A stretch of 64,000 bases of DNA from Pseudopyrenochaeta lycopersici. Lineage: Eukaryota; Ascomycota; Dothideomycetes; Pleosporales; Pseudopyrenochaetaceae. Of the stretch, positions 1-11,897 are shown piece by piece. The notes under the pieces are model-generated. The model saw nothing but the letters and a program-made list of their open reading frames with translations, was not told the DNA's origin and ran no database searches. The stretch spans positions 992,001-1,056,000 of the forward strand of contig NHZP01000012.1 in assembly GCA_003313425.1 (NCBI GenBank), written 5' to 3'. The position numbers were made by a program, and so were the translations under genes. Each line of letters opens with the position of its first letter. Position 1 is the stretch's first letter.

Positions 1-117
1 AAGAGCACAGCTATACAAGAGTCAACTATACCGGAGTTAATAGTTCCAGATGCAGCTAAAGGTAAATCTAAGAGTGGTAGTACAATAAACAACATCCCAG
101 AGTGTTCCTCGTCTTAT
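1..117 (+). other. Possible 3' end of a gene cut by the left edge
   Basis: Frame 1 is open from the first base to a TAA at 115-117, giving 38 residues rich in Ser, Lys, Pro and Ile. Without the upstream part it cannot be assigned to a family. It could be the tail of a real gene or of a transposon, or a chance open frame. Nothing else is visible up to position 286. Confidence 0.2.
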
Positions 118-286
118 TAATGGCTAAGTTTCAAGTAGCTAGTAAATGTGTGCGTCTGGTCTATACTATCCAAAATTGAGGCGAGGGCGCATGCACTCTA
201 CTGGCGCTCCCGTTTGTCGAGTGCCCGTCGGGGTACAAATGCTCAAGTATGCTTGCGGAATGCCAGCAACAACATAACTCCTATTT

Positions 287-1329
287 TCAGCTCTTCGAGT
301 GCCCTGTATCCAAAACTTCATCCCCATTGCCAAGATATCTCGCTCTCGTCTCCTCCAAATGATACAATGGCTGTGCAGAAAGTCGTTTCTGATACAAATC
401 CGTAACTTCGGCCGGGTGAATCCAATTGAAGAGAATCATAACAAAGAACATTAGTAATGCATCAAAAATGTACAGAAAGACCTCATGGCGCAGAAGGTAA
501 CCGTTGTTGCCTTGTAAGTACTCAACCACGCGGACTACGCTCCTGACCATGATTAGAGCGGAAGCAACATATAATGCGATCATATGACGCTTCCAGGGTA
601 AATTCTGAACGTGTATATCGGACACATCATGGGAACCAGGAGAGCGCCGGTGCTTTCGGGGCCGGGAAGAGTTTGAAGAAGATCCTGAAATTCGTTTCGA
701 TAGCCTGTAATGGAATATCCCCGCAACAACAATAAAGAATCCGAAAAAGGCGAGCTGTAGAAATAGGCCTACAACTATGATTTTTTCGCCAGCGTGGAGC
801 AGCGTTAGGGATCCAGCAGCCTGAATCCCACCTCCGCCGCATTGAGTTACGAAGCTTATCACATCGCCAGCAACGAATAGTTTTGTCAACCACCTTTGGC
901 GGATGAGAGAACATTCTTCAGCACCGGTGAGAAGTATTATTCGCCCAAGAATGATATAAATTGAGGCTGCGAACAAGGCTGGAGCGACGAGGAGGAGGAG
1001 CGATTGCATGATAAAGGGTCCGAGGGCCCAGAGATCATTGGTGGAGAGGAGGCGCCCAATAAAACCGACAATTTCGACTGTGAAGCAAATCTTGTCAGTC
1101 TGCGGTCCTTATTCAAACCATATTCATAGCGCAAAGTATACATACACATGCCGCCGATAACCAGTGGTATGAAATACCATGTTTTCCGTCTTACAACTTG
1201 GAAAATGTGTAGCAAAGTCGTAATGCTGAAAGCTACGATAAACACGATAGCCGCAACTTTTGAAGGATGATAGCGGTAAGGTACCCAAACATTAGGGTCA
1301 TCGAGAGAAGGGCGCTGTATCTCTGCCAT
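287..1329 (-). CDS. RTA1-like seven-transmembrane protein (lipid-translocating exporter family), copy A
   Basis: The protein has about 324 residues in two exons, 1329-1146 and 1077-287. The 68-bp intron (1145-1078) has a GTATGT donor, a CTGAC branch point and a CACAG acceptor. Splicing restores the RTA1 block GGMFEIVGFIGR, which is why this donor was chosen over a later GT. The opening YRYHPSKVAAIVF, the APALFAASIYIILGR segment and the GDVISFVTQCGGGG segment are typical of the RTA1/RSB1/RTM1 family. Members are multi-pass plasma-membrane proteins linked to lipid translocation and resistance to sterol-like or azole compounds. The start is set at MAEIQRP; an in-frame extension of 22 residues to 1395 is less likely. 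It is transcribed away from a second RTA1 gene at 2116. Family assignment is firm; the substrate is unknown. Confidence 0.88.
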
Positions 1330-2115
1330 AACGCACAGAACAATGCCTGTCAGGAACTCAGGTTCTTGTGCGCAAGGAAGCAGATTATTTAGCAATCGCT
1401 TCCGGTAGAGACCTCCGATTGAGAAGGCGATGTGAAATGTAGGGATAGAAAGTAGTCAGACTATGTACAGCTTAGGAATATTTGAGCTTTTATTGAGGTT
1501 AGTAGGGATCGGTTCTAAGAGTTTGGATTCGGGAACTCTTGCGAACCTTCTCAATGTTCGCTTCCGAATACCGGGCTAACGTTACGAGGTACGCCGCAGG
1601 TAGCCCTACTAGGGAACATTTCGCCTACAAGCAAAAGTTTGATGAAAATTAATATGCCGAAAGTGGCGGAGCATCCTTTAGATGATGCAATCCCTAATGC
1701 TATTTGAACGAACCGCAAACAAATACGCATAACGTGCATGGGTGGCGGGCTTGGCGGCGTATTTCGTATAAGCCATACGCCATCCATCTCAACGTTATCC
1801 CTGCCGAACTTCATTCCTTCACCGTCCCTATCTACGGATCTCGTTTCACGAGTCATAAGCATTGAACCTGTAATAGTAACAAAGATTCAAAAAATGTAGT
1901 CCATATAAAGAAGCGTACTCTACCACATGGTGCTACGATCAGATCATACATTTTATTAGAGTTCGCTGTTTACGTCCTATTGTTCAATCCACTCATTCCT
2001 GCACGAGTTGTTCGATTTCAATTCCTATTATTTTTTCTTAGCCAACCTGACCTAACGACATTCGCTGATACGAGCCCATCTACGTTTTCTGGCCACAGAC
2101 TGCACGATAAAAGCC
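1330..2115. promoter_or_regulatory. Divergent intergenic region between the two RTA1-like genes
   Basis: This 786-bp stretch separates two RTA1 genes transcribed in opposite directions, so it should hold both promoters. No coding region with family resemblance was seen. A minus-strand frame at 1551-1862 lacks recognisable features and looks incidental. No specific operator could be assigned. Confidence 0.4.
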
Positions 2116-3005
2116 ATGGCAACCGATAATGGTCTCTATCAATATGAGCCCAGCCGGACTGGCGCTGTGATATTTATTTTCGCATTTGGAATAAGCGCGA
2201 TTCTACATTTATACCAGATGATACGCGGAAGAGAATGGTTCTATACCTCGTTCGTTGTCGGCGCAATTAGTAAGCAACAATACCCAGCGACCTGGAGAGT
2301 GACTCGGAATACTAATAGTCATCAGTGATGGCCGCCGGTTATGGAGCTCGTTATGTATCAGCCGGGTCTCCAAAGGAACTTGGCCCTTACATCGCCCAGT
2401 CGCTTTTCATTATCCTCCCTCCGTCGCTATATGCCGCAACAATATACATGATCTTTGGGCGCCTTGTCATCTTCGTTGATGCCGCCGAAGCCTCAATCAT
2501 ACGACCTACACGCGTAACAAAGATATTCGTCTGTGGTGATGTACTCGCCTTTCTTTTACAAGCTGGTGGTGGTGGTATGATGGCGCAGGCGGGCATGGCG
2601 GACCTAGGCCAAAAGATCATGCTGATCGGGCTTTTTGTTCAGCTTCTCTTTTTCGGTTTTTTCCTCTTCATCTCTATCATCTTCTTCAAGCGCTTGCGCA
2701 ACTCCTCTGCTGCACTCAAAGTCCCTCAGTACGGTAGGTATGCATGGCCTGCGCTGTTGAAACTTATGTTTGCTGCGGCTGTGGTTATTATCCTGAGGTG
2801 TGTTTTCAGGATCGTCGAATTTGCTCAAGGCCATTCTGGTTATCTTGCGAGTCATGAGGCGTATATGTATCTCTTCGACACATTGCCAATGCTCGGGGTC
2901 CAAATCATGTTCCATTTCATTAGAGCCAATAGAGTATTCGGGAGGGGGAACTTGGGAAAGTTGGAAAATCGCGACAGTATCATTGATCTGTATGAAAGGC
3001 ATTGA
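2116..3005 (+). CDS. RTA1-like seven-transmembrane protein (lipid-translocating exporter family), copy B
   Basis: The protein has about 277 residues in two exons, 2116-2269 and 2326-3005. The 56-bp intron (2270-2325) has a GTAAGC donor, a TACTAATAG branch region and a CAG acceptor. It lies in the same place in the protein as the intron of copy A, between transmembrane segments 2 and 3. The N-terminal YQYEPSRTGAVIF, the LYAATIYMIFGR segment, the GDVLAFLLQAGGGG segment and the late RCVFRIVEFAQG block are RTA1 hallmarks. Hydrophobic stretches predict a multi-pass membrane protein. Sequence divergence from copy A is substantial, so the duplication is not recent. A role in lipid transport or resistance to membrane-active compounds is inferred from the family only. 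Confidence 0.9.
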
Positions 3006-3594
3006 GTAACAATAGAATTTGCGCAAAAGGTTTGAGCGGCATTGTATTTTCTATACTGTAGGGACTAAATAGAACAGGCCGTTAGCTGCAAAGAAAACCC
3101 GTTGCCAGCGGTGTGCCGCTGAGGATAGTCAATGATTAGCGGGAGTATTTTCAGTACACTGGACAATATTACGCACCACTGAGTTTGAAAGCTTCCAAAC
3201 GAGCGTACTTGTAAGAACAATTCGTGTGTGGGGTACTTACATGTCCGTATTTAAAGGGGCCATCTTGAAACCTCTGCTCAACGAGCTATTTCCGATTTAG
3301 CTGATTGATTTCGTGCTTCGAGAAAGATCTACTTGAACCAATCGGAACAGCAAACGCTGTTGCTAGCACAGACCAAAAGTTAGTGCGTAGATGAAGCCGC
3401 GGATACACTTCGGAGGTTTATAACGTCCAAACTAAGTTTAGCGTACTCGCGCCACGATTATAAACGATTCAGGCCCCGCACGTATTTCGCTCATCGTATG
3501 CCGGCTCCAGCATTCGCCTTCACAGATGAAAAACAGAACTGCAGCAAGTGCAAAACGGTATAGTCGGGATCAGCGACGCAGATACCCGTAACCA
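3006..3594. other. Intergenic, no gene seen
   Basis: This 589-bp gap lies between the RTA1 copy B stop and the Zn2Cys6 gene start. It should contain the regulator's promoter. No convincing open frame or repeat was found. Confidence 0.4.
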
Positions 3595-4988
3595 ATGGCG
3601 TTAAAACGGAAGGCGCACCGAAAGTCGCGGGGTGGATGCAGTGAGTGTAAACGTCGGCGAATCAAGGTAAGCTTCCATGAAAGCGCCAGCACGCAGACTG
3701 ATTTAGCCAGTGCGATGAAGAAAAGCCGCGATGTACACATTGTGTACGCTATGAAGTCCGTTGTATATATCTGGGGACATCAGGAACATCAGGAACATCA
3801 GGAACATCAGTAACACCAGGGATATCAACCACATCGGGAACATCAGTCACTTCGGCAACTCCACTCACTCCAGAAACATCAGCCACCCCAGGAACATCAC
3901 TGACCCCCGGAACCACTTGTAACTTCTCAGCAACTGAATATTCATCGCCCTCATCGCAAGCATCAAGGGCAGCGAAGCAGCCAGAGTTGAACGTTGCCCA
4001 ATGCTTCTCTCACGATGCTAGCTTCGCATTCCCACAAGGAGCATACTTTGATTTGAAAGACTTAGCTCTCCTCCACCACTGGACTTTGGTTACCAGCCAA
4101 AGCCTTGTGAGCACACCACATGTGGACCACTACTGGCAAAAGGTGTTCCCGGAGATCGCCTTCCAGCACTCATACCTGATGCACAGCATCCTTAGCATCT
4201 CTGCGCTACACGTTACACACTTGTGCCCGTCGAGTAGTCACGCATACCTTCTAACCGCCGCTCATCATCACGCACTTTCGCTCAGCGGGTTTAGAGAGGG
4301 TATAAATTCTATCGGGCCTAATAACAGCGATGCGCTGTTTGCAACTGCTACCCTGACATTCTTTTACGCCTTTCTAACGTTTGGAAAGCTATATACTAAC
4401 ACCAGCGAAGATCCCAGTACAATAGCGCATACGTCCCGGGTCCTTGGTGCTGAATGGATAACTTTGGTTAGAGGTCTTGAAGCGGTACTGCACCCTGTCT
4501 ATGACCACGTACGAGTGGGGCCACTGCATTCGCTTCTTGGTCTTGGAAATTGGGATGAGCTAAACCCAGATACGCAACCTGGCCCAGGGGATGAAAATCT
4601 GTTGCGTCTCCGCGAAGTATGGGCCTCAGACAGCAACGCTGAAGTGTACAATAAGACTTTACACCTCCTGCGGAAGACTGGTACATGGATGATGCAGTTC
4701 CAGAATATGCAAGGCGACCAATTGTCTGAATGGGGATACAATAGGGACTTGTCTGGCCCGTTCATGTGGCTTTTCCTTGTTTCCGATGAGTATTTTGTGT
4801 TACAGCAGCAGCGCCAGCCTTTGGCTTTGATTCTCTTTGCCCATTTCGGCGCTCTACTCCAGTACTTGAACGAATACTGGTGGATGGAGGGGTGTGGAAA
4901 GAGTATAGTGAGTGTGGTTGATGGATGTCTAGGGCCATACTGGGGCCCCTGGATGGAATGGCCAAAACAGGTCGTTGGACTAGGATGA
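3595..4988 (+). CDS. Zn2Cys6 transcription factor, UPC2-like (sterol uptake control type)
   Basis: The protein has about 449 residues in two exons, 3595-3666 and 3711-4988. The 44-bp intron (3667-3710, GTAAGC to CCAG) cuts the zinc cluster after residue 24. Splicing restores six cysteines at 15, 18, 25, 32, 35 and 42 (C-x2-C-x6-C-x6-C-x2-C-x6-C). A low-complexity Thr/Ser/Gly/Pro linker follows, then a C-terminal domain beginning DLALLHHWTLVTSQSL with conserved HSYLMHSILSISALH. That layout is typical of fungal C6 proteins annotated as sterol uptake control protein 2 (UPC2/ECM22-like). It should be a nuclear DNA-binding regulator. Two RTA1-like genes sit directly upstream; in yeasts this family responds to sterol or azole stress, so co-regulation is a reasonable inference, not shown here. 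Confidence 0.88.
3774..3809 (+). repeat. 9-bp coding minisatellite (Gly-Thr-Ser units)
   Basis: Four tandem copies of a GGAACATCA-type unit encode Gly-Thr-Ser in the linker behind the zinc cluster. Degenerate copies (ACA TCA, ACC CCA, ACT CCA) continue to about 3909. The unit length is a multiple of three, so copy-number change would keep the frame and vary linker length. Confidence 0.75.
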
Positions 4989-5840
4989 TGCGAATAGAAA
5001 TTTGACACCGCGAAGTTTGAGTACAGTTTTTAATCAGTTATCTTTTTAAATACAGCCTTGGAAGCGGTCAATTCCTCTTTGATGATAGGCGATGACATTT
5101 CATCCATCGTCAGACCATGTCCCCTTCAATACTACGTTCTATTTCCCTTCTTGGCTTAATTACCCCCCATAAACACTCTCTATTCACGGCCGACAACGCA
5201 AGCCCACGTAGGTATCATTGCTATAACATCGTCAAATTTTGGTATGGGAGCGAAGAAAGAAATATGTTCCTATCGGCATGGCCTTGGCGCCCAAGTGGAG
5301 GCATAGGTCGATGAGGCTCAATTAATATGATCGTTAGTTACACACACTCCAATAACTGAGATTCCAATCAAAGATTGAGCAGATACCACACTATCATAGC
5401 CAAGGAAATTATAAGAATCTATGAGTAAGAGCTTGTGATGGTTCTGTCGCCACCGCTTTCAATAGCCGCTGGCGCGGTTTGGATTGCTGGTTATTCGCTT
5501 GTATTACGGGTCATTCACAACACAAACGAATAAATATGGCAGGTTAATAAATACGACCAACGTTGTGGCATTGAGGGTAGATAGAATGTGGATGTTCTCC
5601 AGATGGCTTTCCAACCCAGGCATTTCAAGGAGCAAAATGGGGCATGAGATTTAGAGACGGCTCTGTGCTGCCCAAGGGTCTTGTAGAACACACTATCTAG
5701 CGGTCCCAATATTGATGCCTTGGACCTTGTTCAAGAAAGTCAGCGGCCTTGAAACTGCTCGGAAATATTTTGTACGATCACATAGTGGATCTAGAACAAG
5801 AATCTTTTCAATCACCTTGCTTCCAAAATGCTACTCCGGC
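4989..5840. other. Intergenic, no gene seen
   Basis: This 852-bp AT-leaning gap lies between the converging UPC2-like gene and the HET-NACHT-WD40 relic. Short open frames at 5117-5314 and 5515-5709 have no recognisable features. Confidence 0.4.
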
Positions 5841-8800
5841 CTAAGCAAAATGATACATCCAAATTCTTCCACTTCCAATACGAATACCAATGATGTTCCC
5901 TGAAGCACCTGAGGCTGTTGGTTGATACTCAGGTGGAAACCTCAATACGGGCATTCCGTCACATATAATCCACTTGTTATCCAGACTAACCCGTACATTG
6001 CGATTCTGTAAAAGGCCAACAGCTTCACAATTTGCTATTGGTGATTCGTGAGTAACGTCATCGAATACGATTGCACCCCTCTTTCGGTGAACTCGGAAGC
6101 CAGAGACTGAGGTGCCATAGAGTTCTTGTGCAAGATCTTTTGTTTGTACGAGCTCGCCGCTGCTTGTATCCCAGATGTGAACTTCGTTTGCATTTGCTGA
6201 CGCTAACCGAGTTGAATCGTACGAGAAGACTACAGAAAAGACAGGTGTACAATGGCCTTCCAGGATGTGGAGACATATTCCACTCTTAGCATCCCATATT
6301 CTAACAGTTTGATCTGTGGATGCTGACGCCAGCAGGGTTGAGTCATGCGAGAAGACCACAGAATTAACCTCGTTGAAATGACCCCTGAGGATACGCAGGC
6401 ACACACCGCTGTTGAAGTCCCATATCCTGATAGTCTCATCGGATGATGCAGATGCAAGATGGACTGAGTCATGGGAGAAGACCACAGACATGACAGAACC
6501 GACATGGCTCTCAAAGCTGCGCAAGCAAAACCCCGCTACTTACGTCCCAGACCTTAACAGTCTGATCTTTTGACGCTGAGGCTATCCAGGTAGCTTTGTG
6601 CGAGAAGGCTATAGAGAAGACAATACTTTTGTGACCCTCAAGAGTGTGCACACAACTGCCATTGCTTACATCCCAAATCTTGACTGTCGAATCTGTCGAC
6701 GCTGATGCAAACCATCTTAAATCGTAGGAAAAGGCTACCGACTGGATAGTTGCAACATGATGCTTGCGCTTTTGCATGCTTTTGCTAGGCCCCACTTCCC
6801 AGATCTTAACTGTGTTGTTGTGATGCGGTTGATACATAGAACCCATTGTGAGAGAAGGAACTTGAGAGAACAGAATAAGTATGACCCTCGAAGGTCTGCA
6901 AGCACTCGAAACTTCTCATGTCCCAGAGCTCAGTAGTGGGGCCATATGATGATGCTACCAGCTGGTTTGGGCCGTGTGAGGAAACCAGCGAATGAATATA
7001 GCCGCCCTGGCGCTCGAGAGAGTGCTGGCACACGCCGCTACTCAAGTCCAATTTCTGAACATTCCCATCAATCGAAGCTGAGATTAACTGGGTCGAGTCA
7101 TGCGAGAAAGCTACATAACAGACTGTGGACCTATGATGCTTAAGGGTGCGTAGACATGCACCGCTCCTGACATCCCATATCCTAACAGTCCCATCGATTG
7201 AACCGTACGCGAGCTGAATTGAATTATGTGAGAAGACAATATTACTAACGTCGTTGTAATGACTCTTAAGAATACGCAGACACGCACCGCTGTTAACATT
7301 CCATATTCGAACGGTATTATCGTATGATGCTGACGCGAGCTGAGTGGAATCATGTGAAAATACTGCGGAATTTACCTCGCTATGATGACCCTTAAGGATG
7401 CACAGGCATGCACTGCTATTAAAGTCCCATATCCTCATGGTCTTATCATTTGATGCTGATGCAAGGCGAAGTGAGTCATGCGAGAAGGCGACAGACCGGA
7501 CAGTTTGGCTGTGACTTCTGAGAGTTTTCAGACACTCTCCACTGCTTGTGGCCCAGATTTTCACAGTTTTATCGGAGGAAGCTGACGCTAGCCAGGTCGA
7601 GTCGTGCGAGAAGGCTACAGAGGTAACAAAGGAGTCATGGCCCTCTAAGGTGTGCAAGCATGCGCTCTAATCATCTTCCATGGGCGGCATGATGGTTACC
7701 CATGCTGTCTCCTCGTGTTTGAAAAGTGTGCTTACCAAGCCGCCTGTTGGACTAAACAACAGTGCAGCTACATATACCTGAAGAGGATACTCTTTAATCG
7801 TGTTTTTGTGATACATAACGAATCGCCGCGCATCTTGCACAAGTTGAGCGAATCCATTTGTGCATTGCATGCTCTGTTTGCATTAGTATCAAAACTTCAT
7901 ACTATTCAGGCAAATCGCCCATGTTTATCGTACCTGAACTAGGGATCAGAGCCTTTGCATTGAGACTAAACCCTTTGCCACACTTCTGCTGAGACTGAGC
8001 CCTTCTAGCCAGTAGAGGTACTTCTCCCGTATGAACACATCAACTACACTTCCAACTTGTAGATGATTGAGATTGCTCGCTGAAGTCATAGAATGTGAAT
8101 CGCAGAGATGGTCGACCCAGTAAACACATGAATAGTATACTGGCTGAAGTGAATCAGGCTCTGGGGATTCGACATTCTCGATAGCATATCCGGGTGCTCC
8201 TAAGCCGTACACATCTCGTCGCAAAACTTTAGACATAGCTCCTAGTGACTTGGTAAGGATAGTGTTGTGGACTGTGTCAGTTCCCAAAGGAAACAGCTCT
8301 TTGGTAACGCTTCTGAGTAAAAAGTCCTTTGCTAACTGATGCACAAAGTAGACAGTCTTTCCCCGCAGGGTCAAGAATGATCCACAATAGCCGATAATCT
8401 CCTGTATTGACTCAGTGTCATTGCCTAGGTCTTCAAGTCCTTCTACAAGTGTAGCTATCTCTTTCAATGTTACCGGCCGATACACAAGCGCCATGGAGGC
8501 CAGGACGCGTTTACAGAGCTCAGCACTGTCCGAATCCGTAATCTGACCTATCATTCGCTCATAAAGTGCGTCTAATCCAGGCGGGAAAAGCGTCAATTTC
8601 TTTCGCACAACCCACTTTGGTGCATTCTGAAGATGCTCACATACTAGCGCTACCCAGAGGTAGGTGTTATCTGCATTAGACAACAGGTGGTCCAACACGG
8701 AATCTCGGGTCTGGGCGTCGTAACTTCTTGTCAGCGCTAGCTGCTTCACCTTATTCTCAATGTAGATCTTGACAGCAGCTGAGATATACTCCGCGTTAAG

Positions 8801-10188
8801 CTCTAAACTAAGTCCCATCTTGTGGTCAGCCCTCTTTAGCCCGGCCTCAATTTCTGGCCAATTGCGACTAGAGACAATCCATTTGACGCTCGAAGGGGTC
8901 GATGACTGCTGTGAAATGAAACTAAGTAGCTTCGGTAGGTCCTTTGCGTCGCACTCATCTAGCGCGTCAATAATCAAGTAGGTACCAGTTAAGACGGGAT
9001 CCTTAAGCACATCCGAAAAGACCTCTGTTAAGGCTGCCCAGGCATTTGCGTCCTCAAACATTGTCCTTCCCGCGTGGTCGTGTTTTTTGCGAATATGTGA
9101 GATCACAACGGTTGCTGAATCACCAACATATACAGAAGCCCTCGGAGCACGGCCGTACCGCTGTTAATACGCGCGTCGGTAGCCTGGCAGAAGAAGTAGG
9201 ATACAATGGCTGTCTTAGCTATTGCTTGCAGCTCATCAATAATACCGCAAAGCAGCATTGTCTTCCCTTTGCCAGGATCGCCTTTGACCCACAGTAGTGA
9301 ACTATGTGGGTCTTTGTACCATTGCTGAAAGCTGGCGTTGCTAAGTATCCAACGATACGAGTCTATCAGCAATCCTCCTTTAGTGGCTTCAATTCGCATT
9401 TTGTCATCGCGTGGGTCTGTGCTGCGTAGATCTTGAGCGCATGTCTCTAATTTACGAATTTCATCCATTAGGCGCCCAAAGGCGCGTGCGGCCCCTTCGC
9501 CGTAGACAGGTGCTAGATCGACACCAAAGAGTCCAAAAAGCGAGTACGCGCCATCTTCTTCGCGCTCAGTATTACGGTGTTGTCTCCAGCGCATTCGGTC
9601 GTCTACACTGAACTGCGAGAGAGGGGCTCCTTCAAGTGCGTCACGTGGAATGCCAGTAGTTTCGTAGACTAGTTGTATCAATGAAAACTTGTTACCAAGC
9701 TTTCTCGGTTCTCGGGAGAAAAACTCGACCGATTGAGGTGCAAGGAGCTCTTGCAGTGTCCATCCACGGGTAAACCACCTGCTGCTTCGAAAGCTTGGTT
9801 CCCACAAGGGCGGGTCAAAAAGATCATCAGTCCCCGTGGGAGGACTAGAAACATCAGACATAAGGACGTAGCACCGACATGCTTTGCGATACCAGCGAAA
9901 CATAGACCTAATGGAGAGTGACAACTCAGCCGTGCTGCTTTTATCAATGCAACATATGTCAACCCAAAAGTACTGCAAGCCATCTCGCTGTGCTTGCTCT
10001 CCACAAAAACGGAGCTTCTCATAACCTGGTTTAGTCTCGCCAGTACCATTTGCTAGGTCGTCGAAGGTGACTTCTTCGAAATCCGTACCCCACGTGTGAG
10101 AAAGGATGGCGTACGGAGGAATCGTGCTTGCATCGGTGAAGTGAGTGAGGATAAACACACCATCTTTGCTACATCGCAGTAGACGCAT
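5841..10188 (-). pseudogene. HET-NACHT-WD40 (HNWD, HET-E-like) allorecognition receptor, inactivated
   Basis: The N-terminal HET domain is intact (ATG at 10188; PYAILSHTWG, FWVDICCIDK, GWTLQELLAP). The NACHT module has Walker A GDPGKGKTM and Walker B YLIIDALDECD. About twelve diverged WD40 repeats run to 5841. In Podospora, HNWD proteins trigger cell death on recognising a partner through the WD repeats. Lesions visible: a one-base shift at about 9106 inside the NACHT, which continues in frame as ISHIRKK; an in-frame TGA at 7948-7946; an in-frame TAG at 7669-7667, where MEDD-stop-SACLHTLEGH suggests a lost Trp codon; and frameshifts in the WD array near 6820 and 6522, the latter in a T run. 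A 60-bp intron (7933-7874) with TACTAAT and CAG is still recognisable. Several independent lesions make assembly error unlikely as a full explanation. Confidence 0.85.
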
Positions 10189-11897
10189 GATTCGGCAAGG
10201 TGATAAAGTGCGCAGCCACGGAGGGCCGAGACATAGAAGGGTAATATGACCGCCTTGGAGACCGGAATTGGACGACGGGTGACGGTACGTCCTATCTTTG
10301 CGATCAACCCAACAAGGGCGCAGTAGGAAATCTCGCGTTCGAATGCGCGATTTTGTAAATAGTGCAAGAAGCTCTGTTAGACACGGATTGCGGCTGTGGG
10401 AAAGGTTGTAGGTGAAGATAAGGACGAGGCTGACAAGTGGCTACTAGCTGTTTCGGTAATGCGAGAACCGAGGCGCAGCGGGAGGCTGAGGCTAACGTAG
10501 CATTCTCGAGCATGCGCGACCACGAACTGTATCGAACAGTGTGCGCGGGTTGCGACGGAAGAAGCCATTATAACATGACAACTCAATTGAGTAGATTGGG
10601 AACTTGAAGCAGGCAAGCTGCAAGGAAGGGCATAGCAAGCAGAGTTGCGAAGGATACAGGGAGTGCTTTCAATGTCGCCGCAGGTTTAATATAGCAACTG
10701 CATCTAAGACCGTTGTGCATCTGTATCAGATAGGGGTTCGGCTACACATGACCATTAAATTTTGAATATTGCGACAGGACTGATTCGCCGATGACTCTTT
10801 TCGCACAACACGCCACGCTGTTGAAGGCCACTTGAGGATGTACAAACCCAAGTGCCACCTAATATATCGTCAAAGCTAAGTGAACTAACCAATACTAGAA
10901 ATGTAATAGCTAGTCAAGAGAGACCGCCAAGGCACTAGGTAAAATCTGGCCAGACGCCCCATTACAAACAACAGCAACACTACTCCCACGATAGGTGTGG
11001 ACGATGATGGCTGAGAGGGCCTGTGAATTGCTTCCTTCAATGTTGATTTGATCTCAACAACCCAAAGGACACATATCTTGGGTTTCGGTTCTCCATACGA
11101 GCGACTTTCTTCTAAATACCAGAGACAAAAGTTTTGACTACAATTTGCCCGTCTCGATAAATTACTACGCGAAACAACAACAAACAACCAACACTATCCA
11201 AATGGCGTTCAAGACATTATGGAGGGTTGCGGAGGCAAGGCGCGCATACAATCGCCCTTCGTAGAACCCTTGTGGTTTTTGATAGCACGTGCATGTCAAT
11301 TTGGCGCACAGATACTCTCTTCTGCGCGCATACACGCATTACACCAAGACGCAACTCAGAGCAAGACGCAAGACGCGTTAGTATGGCGCAGTTCAATATC
11401 GATTCTTCGGCCTACGGCCACTTGAACTTGATATTCGCGCGCGTGTGCTCTACCTGCTAATGCTGGGGCAGTCTGATTCATATGTAAAACGCGTAGAATA
11501 GGCTTACAATTTGAATTATTCTTATTTATCTATACTCTTGTCTGACTATACTGATCAATAGGAAATAGCAAGTGTCGATTCACACGGACTGGAATTCACG
11601 GCGCAAGGTCGAATACACGCATGATTCGGCGAAAGGGCCGCAAGTATAAAATTGTGGCTACTCTAAAAACCCACACATAAATGCCTTATAGTACAAAGGT
11701 TAGTTCGCTCCATACATAAAGCACCCAAGCATTACATCGAGGTATTCCCACAAGGCCTGACAGGATAATTCTGAACATAGAAGATGAGCAGCGATTCTAG
11801 CAGCAGGGCGACTATAAAAAGTCAGATCCGAGCCAAGAGACACGGCACTTATGAGTCGTGATGAGAGTATCACAGTAGCGAGGGATTAAATGCTTCA
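10189..11897. other. Gene-poor stretch, no supported gene
   Basis: This is 1.7 kb upstream of the broken HNWD gene. Short open frames on both strands (for example minus 10885-11187, plus 11227-11460) have no domain, signal peptide or family resemblance. It probably holds the former HNWD promoter. Confidence 0.4.

Noticed and set aside
6071..7143. Plus-strand small genes within the HNWD relic
   Set aside because: They mirror the WD40 repeats of the minus-strand gene and have no features of their own.
7946..9106. A stand-alone NACHT gene starting near 9106
   Set aside because: It has no ATG at its 5' end (the codon is GTG) and it continues the HET-NACHT protein without gap after a one-base shift.
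9090..9120. Programmed -1 frameshift inside the HNWD NACHT domain
   Set aside because: No slippery heptamer is visible at the junction, and other frameshifts and stops follow in the same gene, so decay is simpler.
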